This document shows positions 1 through 5,733 of a stretch of 19,687 bases of DNA, one piece after another. The position numbers and the translations under genes are program-made. Below the pieces are notes generated by a model. That model ran no database searches, was not told the DNA's origin, and worked only from the letters and a program-made list of their open reading frames with translations. The stretch comes from DATGUN01 sp035301285 (GTDB lineage Bacteria; Bacillota; Bacilli; Bacillales; Amphibacillaceae), in the NCBI GenBank assembly GCA_035301285.1, contig DATGUN010000002.1, positions 1 through 19,687 on the forward strand. The letters are read 5' to 3'. Position 1 is the first letter of the stretch. The number at the start of each line of letters is the position of its first letter.

Positions 1-913
1 ACGTGACAGACCATGGTTCTGATTTTATTTTATGTGAATGGATATACCAATCGTTTGGTTGGGCATGGTCTTTATCGACTAAGATATAATCCAGGAATTG
101 CGTATCCAAATCCGGATAATTATAGCCTGCAATGGAGTTCGTTTCGGGATCCCATGTAGCATCAAACCCTGTGTATCCAGAGGGATTGCTAGCATGTAAG
201 GCATCAAGCATTTCATTGTATTCATCGGAATTTTTTTTGGCGTTCAGGTCGCCACCGATAAAGATGACTTCATCTTCTGGGATCTCTTTGTCTTCAATAA
301 ATGTATGAATATCCTGGAACTGTTTTTGTCGGACGTCTTCTGGTTGTCCCGGAAGACACAATGAATCGGTTGCTTGTGTATGTGTTCCGATGACATGGTA
401 AGGTTTCCCTTCTTTCATCACTTTAACGTAGACAAATCCTTTGTTGGACATGCCGTCTGCACTACAGGCATCTTCATATACATATTGAATTTTTTCGGCA
501 ATCGGCCACTTACTGACAATTCCAACGCCTCCATCTTCTGGAACGAGGTTGGAATAAGAACCTTGTGTTTCATCCCATCCATTTTTCGACCGGCCGAGTA
601 CAGGTGTTTGGTGGGGATATTGGTCCTCGAGTTGATTCAATAGTTCATCGGATGCTTCATTGTCGAATAACTCGTTGAAAATAATGACATCATTTCCTTC
701 TACATAATCCGCATCAGCAATCATGCCGGCCCGTTTGACTTGTCCCCAATTTGGATAAAGGTTTTGTGATAACATATAGACATTATGCGATGTTATTTTA
801 AGATCGTTCGGATAGTTGTCATCGTCTTTTTCCTCGGCATTCACTGGCAATGCCAGCAAACCGACTACAATGCTCAACGATAGAAGAATGCTCATGATAT
901 TTGCTTTTTTCAT
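1..913 (-). CDS. Sphingomyelinase C (secreted sphingomyelin phosphodiesterase), C-terminus cut by window edge
   Basis: Secreted neutral sphingomyelinase of the endonuclease/exonuclease/phosphatase fold, splitting sphingomyelin into ceramide and phosphocholine. The reverse strand reads without stops for about 304 codons and runs off the left edge. The ATG at 913 follows an AGGAGG box. Residues 1-27 form a signal peptide (KK, hydrophobic core, cleavage probably after VNA). The mature part closely matches what I recall of Bacillus cereus sphingomyelinase: ITSHNVYMLSQNLYPNWGQ near the start, the metal-binding Glu in IIFNELFDN, the catalytic-site His in GTHTQATDS, and the Asp/Asn pair in IGGDLNAK. 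The final SDHYP-like motif with the general-base His and the membrane-inserting aromatic hairpin would lie beyond base 1. The B. cereus enzyme is about 333 residues, so roughly 30 residues are missing here. The gene is probably monocistronic. Family assignment is confident; haemolytic activity is not shown. Confidence 0.93.
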   Translation of the reverse strand, partial: MKKANIMSILLSLSIVVGLLALPVNAEEKDDDNYPNDLKITSHNVYMLSQNLYPNWGQVKRAGMIADADYVEGNDVIIFNELFDNEASDELLNQLEDQYPHQTPVLGRSKNGWDETQGSYSNLVPEDGGVGIVSKWPIAEKIQYVYEDACSADGMSNKGFVYVKVMKEGKPYHVIGTHTQATDSLCLPGQPEDVRQKQFQDIHTFIEDKEIPEDEVIFIGGDLNAKKNSDEYNEMLDALHASNPSGYTGFDATWDPETNSIAGYNYPDLDTQFLDYILVDKDHAQPNDWYIHSHKIKSEPWSVT

Positions 914-947
914 AATATGTATCGCTCCTCCTTTTTTTGTTGCGGGA

Positions 948-1080
948 GAGGGACGGGCACTGTACTTGAAAAGTGAGATAATGTTGCAGGATGGGGGATT
1001 TCGTCCTGTCAGGTGGGACAGCGACCTGACCCCGTTTCCCTATGCTCCCTTGTCCGGGTGTCCCCGATTCAAGTGTAGCT
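948..1080. repeat. Repeat-like intergenic palindromic element (REP-like)
   Basis: This non-coding stretch is full of GGGAC/GTCCC-type inverted repeats. TCAGGT and ACCTGA flank GGGACAGCG, and ACTTGAA near 972 can pair with TTCAAGT near 1070. GC content is higher than in the surrounding spacer. Bacillaceae intergenic regions often carry small palindromic families built on GGGACAG/CTGTCCC and GGTGACAGGCACC words. Similar words recur here at 5681-5733. No transposase is present in the window. Copy number elsewhere in the genome cannot be seen. Confidence 0.4.
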
Positions 1081-1100
1081 ACACTGTTTAGTTTGTTCAA
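1072..1100 (-). promoter_or_regulatory. Candidate sigma-A promoter for the sphingomyelinase gene
   Basis: Read on the minus strand there is TTGAAC (1100-1095), a 17-base spacer, and TACACT (1077-1072). Each hexamer matches the sigma-A consensus at 4 of 6 positions with ideal spacing. It would give a leader of about 150 bases that includes the repeat-like hairpins at 948-1080. The -35 box sits inside the left arm of the palindrome at 1089-1127, so a regulator binding there would block it. Prediction only. Confidence 0.4.
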
Positions 1101-1127
1101 TTTTTATTTAACGTTTTGAACAAACTA
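1089..1127. repeat. 12-bp perfect inverted repeat (possible operator) upstream of sphingomyelinase
   Basis: TAGTTTGTTCAA (1089-1100) and TTGAACAAACTA (1116-1127) are exact reverse complements separated by 15 AT-rich bases. There is no adjacent T-run, so a terminator is unlikely. The left arm covers the -35 box of the candidate sphingomyelinase promoter. The outer parts (TTAGTTTGT and ACAAACTA) look like XylR operator half-sites, but the spacing is far wider than in a normal xylO. Confidence 0.55.
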
Positions 1128-1162
1128 TTTAACATAATAACATATTAAAGGAATGCGTCAAT

Positions 1163-1221
1163 GGGACTGAAGAACTGGTTCATTGTTCTGGTGTGGGACA
1201 GAGGAACGAGTCAATTGTTCC
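1163..1221. repeat. Two tandem copies of a 27-base hairpin-forming repeat
   Basis: GGGACTGAAGAAC...GTTCT (1163-1189) is followed after 5 bases by GGGACAGAGGAAC...GTTCC (1195-1221). By eye the copies agree at about 20 of 27 positions, and both keep a 5-bp stem (AGAAC/GTTCT and GGAAC/GTTCC) around a 9-base loop. This resembles REP/BIME-like intergenic repeats of Bacillaceae. It lies about 150 bases upstream of the lipoprotein gene and has no coding capacity. Confidence 0.45.
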
Positions 1222-1369
1222 GGAAAAACGGGGTAATATTGTGGGATGAAACTTCGTGTTATCAGGCGAGACGATAGACCTATCCCCTTCTCGTCTTGCA
1301 TGGAATATTTTAATAGGTTAAAGTGGGGTAGACTAGGAGAATTTACACAAAGAGGGAAGGAGACTATCA

Positions 1370-2407
1370 TTGAAAAAAATACATATTTTTATGCTTTTGG
1401 GAATGATGTTGTTTGTGTTCGCGGCATGTGAGGAAAAGACAGAGGCCGATGAAGCGGAAAACAACATGGAAGACAATGCCGAAAATGAGTCACGCGACAA
1501 TACGGATAATGAAAACGGAAACGCGAACGATGAAGATACGGATCGGGATACAAACAAAAATGACGAAGATGAAGATACCCATCGAGATGTCAATATGAAT
1601 GATGAAGATGAAAATGAAAATGTTACTAATGAAGATGACAATATAGAAGTCGTTGAGGTATTTGCTGATGTGCTTCGTTTTATGGATGATGTCGATAGTT
1701 TTACCATCGATATGGATTTACAGCAGGAGGTGTCATCTGATGATGAAGCATTCAACACCAATGTCAAACAAACAATTGATATGGATGCCGATACCTCTGA
1801 GATGAAAATCGAAGGTACAGAGGCATTTGATTCCGATGATATGGAAGTGCCCTATGATGCGGAGTTGGGTATGTATGCCATATCGGATGAATTCTTTTAC
1901 ACTGACTCTGGTTTGGATACATGGTTGCATTTTGAAGGCGATGACAGTGAACTTGTGAAAAATCAATTGGTCAACCAGCCTGATCCAGTGGAAACAATCG
2001 GATTATTGGCGGGGTATCAAGATGGTTTTGAACGGGAAGATGCAGGAGATAGCTATATATTGAAATTGGATGCCAGTGGCGAAGAATATCGTGATGTCCA
2101 GGAGGATTTTATTCAAAGCGTCATCGATATGAACAATATAGGAGAAGCAAGTGCGCAGTATGAACAGACTGAATTTGAACGTTATATATTCGAGCTTGAG
2201 GTTGATAAAGAAACATCGGAACTTGTGGGGATGACGATCGATATGCTCATGAATGTGGATTTTTACGGCGATGAACTAACCATTGATCAGATCTCGGAAT
2301 CGACATTCAGTGGGTATGATGAAGTCGATGACATAGAAATCCCGGAAGAGGTCATGGACAACTTGGAAGAAGCGGACGAAGCGACAGTTGATCAAATACT
2401 GGGATAG
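1370..2407 (+). CDS. Acidic lipoprotein, DUF6612-like, unknown function
   Basis: Exported lipoprotein of 345 residues. It starts with TTG at 1370, placed 6-7 bases after an AGGGAAGGAG box. The signal peptide ends in lipobox FAAC with Cys20 as the probable lipidation site. Residues about 21-95 are a low-complexity linker made almost only of Asp, Glu, Asn, Thr and Arg with imperfect NDEDED/DTDRDTN repeats, which would hold the globular domain off the membrane. The folded part (about 100-345) is beta-rich, with alternating charged strands and a closing segment IDQISESTFSGYDEVDDIEIPEEV. That style matches Bacillales lipoproteins annotated as DUF6612. No enzymatic motif is visible. The gene appears to stand alone; a hairpin lies after its stop. 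The family call is from memory of the pattern and is only moderately sure. Confidence 0.8.
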   Translation: MKKIHIFMLLGMMLFVFAACEEKTEADEAENNMEDNAENESRDNTDNENGNANDEDTDRDTNKNDEDEDTHRDVNMNDEDENENVTNEDDNIEVVEVFADVLRFMDDVDSFTIDMDLQQEVSSDDEAFNTNVKQTIDMDADTSEMKIEGTEAFDSDDMEVPYDAELGMYAISDEFFYTDSGLDTWLHFEGDDSELVKNQLVNQPDPVETIGLLAGYQDGFEREDAGDSYILKLDASGEEYRDVQEDFIQSVIDMNNIGEASAQYEQTEFERYIFELEVDKETSELVGMTIDMLMNVDFYGDELTIDQISESTFSGYDEVDDIEIPEEVMDNLEEADEATVDQILG

Positions 2408-2421
2408 GAAAAAGTAGGAAC

Positions 2422-2466
2422 GCTTCAGCTGCCATTCAATCGAACGGGAAAAAGAACAACTGAAGC
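2422..2466 (+). terminator. Hairpin after the lipoprotein gene, weak terminator candidate
   Basis: GCTTCAG (2422-2428) and CTGAAGC (2460-2466) form a 7-bp stem, extendable past one mismatch, around a long loop. It begins 14 bases after the lipoprotein stop. There is no T-run after it, so intrinsic termination would be poor. It may instead protect the 3' end. Confidence 0.3.
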
Positions 2467-2484
2467 AATCATGTAAAAAAAGGC

Positions 2485-2513
2485 TTGACTTTGATTTCGC
2501 TATCGATTAGTAT
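2485..2513 (+). promoter_or_regulatory. Candidate sigma-A promoter of the tandem T-box transcript
   Basis: TTGACT (2485-2490) matches the -35 consensus at 5 of 6 positions. After 17 bases TAGTAT (2508-2513) is a fair -10. Transcription would start near 2520, just before the first T-box fold, which is the expected position for a T-box leader. Confidence 0.6.
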
Positions 2514-2525
2514 TAGTTTTAATAT

Positions 2526-2746
2526 CAAAAAGCGATGAATCATGACAGTAGCGTATGTTGGTTGAAATCAGAAATCTGGTGGGGGCTGCGAACCAGACAA
2601 CGACATAGGTGAAGTACACATGGAGAGCTGAACTTTTTCCGGCGACATGCCGTTATCGATGAATGAGTGAACAGGTATACTGTTAACAAAGGTGGTAACA
2701 CGGAGTCTTTTCGTCCTTTTGGGGGAGGGAAAGGCTCTTTTTAATT
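2526..2746 (+). ncRNA. T-box riboswitch 1, tyrosine specifier (UAC)
   Basis: A T-box leader senses uncharged tRNA and lets RNA polymerase pass an intrinsic terminator during starvation for the cognate amino acid. Seen here: a stem I region starting GCGATGAATCATGACAGTA (2532-2550), a specifier-loop segment GGTGAAGTACACATGGAG with UAC at 2615-2617, then the T-box AACAAAGGTGGTAACACGG at 2685-2703. Its UGGU would pair with an ACCA tRNA 3' end, as expected for the A discriminator of tRNA-Tyr. A terminator follows (2703-2742). The T-box has AAC where ACC is usual. The Tyr assignment rests on the UAC triplet being conserved in both copies and on the downstream tyrA gene. Confidence 0.85.
2703..2742 (+). 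terminator. Intrinsic terminator of T-box 1
   Basis: GAGTCTTTTC-GTCC pairs with GGAGGGAAAGGCTC, with wobble pairs and one G-G mismatch, followed by five T. The 5' arm overlaps the T-box/antiterminator segment. This is the normal mutually exclusive arrangement of a transcriptional T-box switch. Confidence 0.8.
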
Positions 2747-2801
2747 TCTATTTTCTATTAACAACTGGTACAAATATCTACTAAATGTACCTCATGCTTT
2801 T

Positions 2802-2819
2802 TAGCGATACCGCTATTTT
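2802..2819 (+). other. Short hairpin in the spacer between the two T-boxes
   Basis: TAGCG (2802-2806) and CGCTA (2811-2815) form a perfect 5-bp stem with a 4-base loop, followed by four T. It lies in the AT-rich spacer of about 108 bases between the T-boxes. It is too short to be a confident terminator. A TAGAAT at 2850-2855 could be a -10 box for an extra start before T-box 2, but no good -35 matches it. Confidence 0.3.
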
Positions 2820-2853
2820 CAAGTAATGATGATCCTTTTTAAAATGTAATAGA

Positions 2854-3071
2854 ATAAAAGCGATGAATCATGACAGTAGCGTATGTTGGTTGAAATCAGA
2901 AATCTGGTGGATGCTGCGAACCAGACAATGGCATAGGTGAATTACACATGAAGAGCTGATTTTTTCCGGCGGCAAGCCGTTATCGATGAATGAGTGAACA
3001 GGTATACTGTTAACAAAGGTGGTAACACGGAGTCTTTTCGTCCTTTTAGAGGAGGGAAAGGCTCTTTTTTA
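2854..3071 (+). ncRNA. T-box riboswitch 2, tyrosine specifier (UAC), near-duplicate of the first
   Basis: This element repeats the one at 2526-2746 with only about a dozen substitutions and one single-base indel over roughly 215 bases, counted by eye. The specifier segment GGTGAATTACACATGAAG keeps UAC (2943-2945). The T-box AACAAAGGTGGTAACACGG (3012-3030) is identical. The changes at 2970-2977 keep a GGC/GCC hairpin. It sits about 85 bases upstream of the TAXI lipoprotein start. Arranged in series on one transcript, both terminators would have to be read through, requiring two uncharged tRNA-Tyr binding events. Confidence 0.85.
3030..3070 (+). terminator. Intrinsic terminator of T-box 2
   Basis: GAGTCTTTTC-GTCC pairs with GGAGGGAAAGGCTC around a TTTTA-type loop, followed by six T. 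The stem is the same as in the first copy. The loop-side bases differ (AGAGG instead of GGGGG), so the stem itself has been conserved since duplication. Confidence 0.8.
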
Positions 3072-3156
3072 TTTCGATCATCTGGGTCCACTGTCTGATA
3101 CCTGATCAGGTCGGGCATGTAAGGGTCCCTGAATACATTTAATGGAGGTATGGAAG

Positions 3157-4152
3157 ATGAAAAACGTTCGTTGCATGTTTTTGCTTATAGGTATGTTTAT
3201 CATGGTAGTGATCGTGAGCGGTTGTGATCAACTGTTGAATGATGCTGACAGTGAAGGTGAAAAGGATGGTGGGCTTAAGTTTCCCACAGGTTCAACAACC
3301 GGAACGATTTACCCTTTAGGAGCTGCCATGACCGATTTGTGGGAAAATGAGCTCGACGATGTCCAGGTCAGTGTGCAAGCTTCAAACGGAGGCATTGATA
3401 ACCTGAATTTGTTGATGGATGGTGAAGGTGATATATCATTTGCAGTCACAAGTATCGTGTCGGAGGCTTACAACGGTGAGCGTAGTTTTGAGGGGCGCCA
3501 ATATGAAGATGTCCGTATCCTAGGAGGCATTTACTTAAATCCCAATCAACTGGTTGTGAAAAAAGATTCAGGCATTGATTCTCCTGAAGATTTAAAAGGT
3601 AAGAAGTTTGCCCCTGGATCTGTCGGAAGCACACCGGAAGTGGAATCAAGCATTATTTTACCGGAGTATGGGATTGATTATCCGGATGATATTGATGAAA
3701 ATTTTGTCGGGTTCACTGAAGCGATTGATTTAATGCAAAACAACCAGCTGGACGGAGCGCTGATTCAGGCGGGATTACCAACTTCCGCTGTATCTGAGAT
3801 GCTTTCAACAGCAGATGCGGAATTGAGGGATATCGATGGAGAAGTCAGAGAGTCCTTGAAAGAACAATATCCTTGGTATACCGATATGACCATTCCAAAA
3901 GGGACATATGAAGGACAGGATGAAGATATAGAGACACTGGCTATCAAAATGGTTATCATAACAGATGCATCCGTCGATGATGATACAATCTATGATCTGA
4001 CAAAATCTTTATGGGAAAATGTTGAAGAGTTGGAATCAGCGCATTCGATTGCTAAACAAATGGATATTGAAGAGGCTACAACGGATTTGGCTGATGTTCC
4101 GATCCATGATGGGGCAAAACGCTACTATGAGGAAGAAGGTATTCTGGATTAA
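3157..4152 (+). CDS. TAXI-family TRAP transporter solute-binding lipoprotein
   Basis: Extracytoplasmic solute receptor of the TRAP-TAXI class. An upstream in-frame ATG exists at 3142, but GGAGG at 3144-3148 lies 8 bases before the ATG at 3157, which makes that the likely start (331 residues). The signal peptide ends in lipobox VSGC with Cys23. The TAXI signature is clear: FPTGSTTGTIYPLGAAM at the start of the mature domain, then VQASNGGIDNLNLL, then LAGVYL-like LGGIYLNPNQLVVKKDSGIDSPEDLKGKKFAPGSVGS. Members bind organic anions such as glutamate or 2-oxo acids and work with a fused DctQM-type membrane protein. No such partner is encoded in this window, so this is an orphan receptor here. It is the first gene after the two tyrosine T-boxes and lies 57 bases ahead of tyrA, so the ligand may be an aromatic amino acid or precursor. 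That is inference. Confidence 0.92.
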   Translation: MKNVRCMFLLIGMFIMVVIVSGCDQLLNDADSEGEKDGGLKFPTGSTTGTIYPLGAAMTDLWENELDDVQVSVQASNGGIDNLNLLMDGEGDISFAVTSIVSEAYNGERSFEGRQYEDVRILGGIYLNPNQLVVKKDSGIDSPEDLKGKKFAPGSVGSTPEVESSIILPEYGIDYPDDIDENFVGFTEAIDLMQNNQLDGALIQAGLPTSAVSEMLSTADAELRDIDGEVRESLKEQYPWYTDMTIPKGTYEGQDEDIETLAIKMVIITDASVDDDTIYDLTKSLWENVEELESAHSIAKQMDIEEATTDLADVPIHDGAKRYYEEEGILD

Positions 4153-4209
4153 TACGTTGTGAACGGGTTGAAAAGATCGATATGAAATATGATAGGGGGC
4201 AGCAATGGT

Positions 4210-5073
4210 ATGGACGGAAAAAAGGTACTTATCATCGGATTGGGATTAATAGGCGGATCAATCGGACGAGCCATTAAAGCAAAACATGCATCCTGTTTCA
4301 TCAGTGGGTATGATGTCGATCGAGAACAGGTAGATCAAGCAAAATCATCAGGAATTATCGATGAAGCTGCCTCGAGTATAAAAAGCTACACGGAACAAGC
4401 CGATTTCATCATCATCGCGACACCGGTTACCAAAACAGCGGACATTATCGATTTATTGATAAACCATTGTCTACTCAAAAGGAATGCCATCATCACAGAC
4501 GTCGGCAGCACGAAACAAACCATCATGGATCAAGCAAAACACTTCCCACCGGAGGTCACATTTATTGGGGGTCATCCACTGGCTGGATCTGAAAAAAGTG
4601 GTGTAGGCGCTGCAAACGGGCGATTGTTCGAACAATCTTATTATGTATTGATAACAAATAAACCAGGTGATACACCTGAAATGGACACCTTAAAAAAGCT
4701 GCTTGATGGGACAGGGGCTATTTTCATTACGATGACCGCCGAAGAACATGACCGCATCACTGGTATGATCAGCCACTTTCCACACATGATGGCAGCGAGC
4801 TTAGTGCACCTCCTTACGGACAGGAATCATGATGAAGGATTTGATATGAGGCAATTGGCGGCCGGTGGATTCCGGGATATAACCCGAATCGCGTCTGCCA
4901 GTCCGCGAATGTGGCACGACATACTTCTGGAAAACCGTTCAGTATTGATTGATTTAATGAAAGAATGGCAAGAAGAAATGGAACGTGTCCAATCGATGAT
5001 ACACAATATGGACAGTGAAGGGATTTACCATTATTTCGATAAAGCAAAACAATACCGGGATGAATTGCCATAG
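4210..5073 (+). CDS. tyrA: Prephenate dehydrogenase (TyrA), short form without ACT domain
   Basis: NAD-dependent oxidative decarboxylation of prephenate to 4-hydroxyphenylpyruvate, the step committing chorismate to tyrosine. The start is taken at ATG 4210, 10 bases after AGGGGG; an in-frame ATG at 4189 lies upstream of that box. The protein has 287 residues. The Rossmann dinucleotide motif GLGLIGGSIG is near residues 10-19. Family hallmarks are ATPVT, TDVGSTKQTI, GGHPLAGSEKSGV, and the helical-domain motif SHFPHMMAASLVH. It ends soon after the helical dimerisation domain. The longer Bacillus subtilis enzyme (about 370 residues) has a C-terminal ACT domain for feedback; that domain is absent here. 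Co-transcription with the TAXI gene under the T-boxes is likely. Arogenate dehydrogenase activity cannot be excluded. Confidence 0.93.
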   Translation: MDGKKVLIIGLGLIGGSIGRAIKAKHASCFISGYDVDREQVDQAKSSGIIDEAASSIKSYTEQADFIIIATPVTKTADIIDLLINHCLLKRNAIITDVGSTKQTIMDQAKHFPPEVTFIGGHPLAGSEKSGVGAANGRLFEQSYYVLITNKPGDTPEMDTLKKLLDGTGAIFITMTAEEHDRITGMISHFPHMMAASLVHLLTDRNHDEGFDMRQLAAGGFRDITRIASASPRMWHDILLENRSVLIDLMKEWQEEMERVQSMIHNMDSEGIYHYFDKAKQYRDELP

Positions 5074-5103
5074 GGGAGCGGCCAGATCTGTGATGTGCTC
5101 CCC
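5073..5103 (+). terminator. Hairpin immediately after tyrA, weak terminator candidate
   Basis: GGGGAGC (5073-5079, starting in the tyrA stop codon) and GCTCCCC (5097-5103) form a perfect 7-bp GC-rich stem around a 17-base loop. No T-run follows. It could end the tyrA transcript inefficiently or protect its 3' end. Confidence 0.35.
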
Positions 5104-5195
5104 AGCTAGGGAATATGGTATTTGCTTGGTTCCAGTGATTGTTTCTCATGTTTTTTGTAGAACCTTCATACAGCGTAGATGACTCCTTCATAAAA

Positions 5196-5224
5196 TTCAT
5201 AATATGTGTCTTGGATGCTATAAT
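5196..5224 (+). promoter_or_regulatory. Candidate extended -10 promoter for the small lipoprotein
   Basis: TATAAT at 5219-5224 is a perfect -10 preceded by TGC, an extended -10 motif. TTCATA (5196-5201) lies 17 bases upstream as a 4-of-6 -35. It would give a leader of about 155 bases before the lipoprotein start. The rest of the 310-base gap after tyrA shows no gene. Confidence 0.5.
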
Positions 5225-5383
5225 GGCATTCATAAGACACCGAAGAAAAGTAGAGTCTCCTTATTTTGTGACCCCCCAAAAAAAGATAAGATGATTCATT
5301 AATGTTATGGGAAGATTTTTAGCAGAACGTCAACCGTTTTGGATCATCGGGGTTCCTTTGGAGAGTGAGGAGGAGCAATAACG

Positions 5384-5677
5384 TTGAGGATACTGGCTAC
5401 GATATTTTTTATAATCCTATTCATGACTTGCATCGGATGCGATAAATCCAGTGTTGAAGAGATAACGGAGGCTGACGCCAAACAAATCATCATTGATGAA
5501 CGCTCAAGGGAGTGTTGTAGCGAAGCGGAGATTATTTCCGTTGTTTCCAAATCTGATAAATATGTTATCCGATGGGAAATTGAATCCATTTATGAGAAAG
5601 GAACAGATAGCGTGAATAAGAAAACGGGTGAGTTAAAATCGATTGAGTTGAACCGTGGAGCTTGCCAAATTAAATGA
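5384..5677 (+). CDS. Small PepSY-like lipoprotein, unknown function
   Basis: A 97-residue exported protein starting with TTG at 5384, 8 bases after a strong GAGGAGGAG box. Residues 1-19 form a lipoprotein signal ending CIGC with Cys19. The remainder (ITEADAKQII...KYVIRWEIES...DSVNKKTGELKSIE) has the PepSY-like pattern: an EADAK helix, then beta-strands ending in VNKKTGEL. Such small lipoproteins are common in Bacillales and may act in envelope or peptidase regulation. There are two adjacent Cys (CC, around residues 44-45) and another near the C-terminus, so a disulphide is possible. It stands alone with its own likely promoter and converges on the EamA gene. Confidence 0.75.
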   Translation: MRILATIFFIILFMTCIGCDKSSVEEITEADAKQIIIDERSRECCSEAEIISVVSKSDKYVIRWEIESIYEKGTDSVNKKTGELKSIELNRGACQIK

Positions 5678-5680
5678 AGG

Positions 5681-5733
5681 GTGGGGACGGCGGACCTGTC
5701 CCCACGTTCCGGGGAGTGACAGGCACCCTCCCC
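5681..5733. repeat. REP-like double hairpin between convergent genes
   Basis: GTGGGGAC (5681-5688) and GTCCCCAC (5698-5705) form a perfect 8-bp stem. Next, GGGGAGTG (5711-5718) pairs with CACCCTCCCC (5724-5733) apart from a 2-base bulge. The element includes the GTGACAGGCACC word typical of Bacillaceae intergenic palindromic repeats. It fills the gap between convergent stop codons. It may act as a two-way terminator, although no T-run is present. Confidence 0.5.

Larger units (their letters stand above)
914..1369. other. 456-base intergenic region between divergent genes
   Basis: No gene is supported here. Short open frames on both strands lack ribosome binding sites and resemble nothing I recognise. 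The region holds, from left to right, the sphingomyelinase ribosome binding site (about 921-927), the REP-like element (948-1080), the candidate minus-strand promoter (1072-1100), the 12-bp palindrome (1089-1127), the duplicated hairpin repeat (1163-1221), and a hairpin with stem GCGAGACG/CGTCTTGC (1266-1299). No convincing sigma-A promoter for the plus-strand lipoprotein was found. Confidence 0.6.

Noticed and set aside
1333..1767. 144-codon minus-strand frame rich in serine
   Set aside because: It is the antisense reading of the acidic linker codons (GAT/GAA become serine-rich), with no start signal.
2475..3075. Direct repeats of about 215 bases first considered as an insertion element or CRISPR-like repeat
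   Set aside because: Both copies contain full T-box, specifier and terminator features, so duplicated riboswitches explain them.
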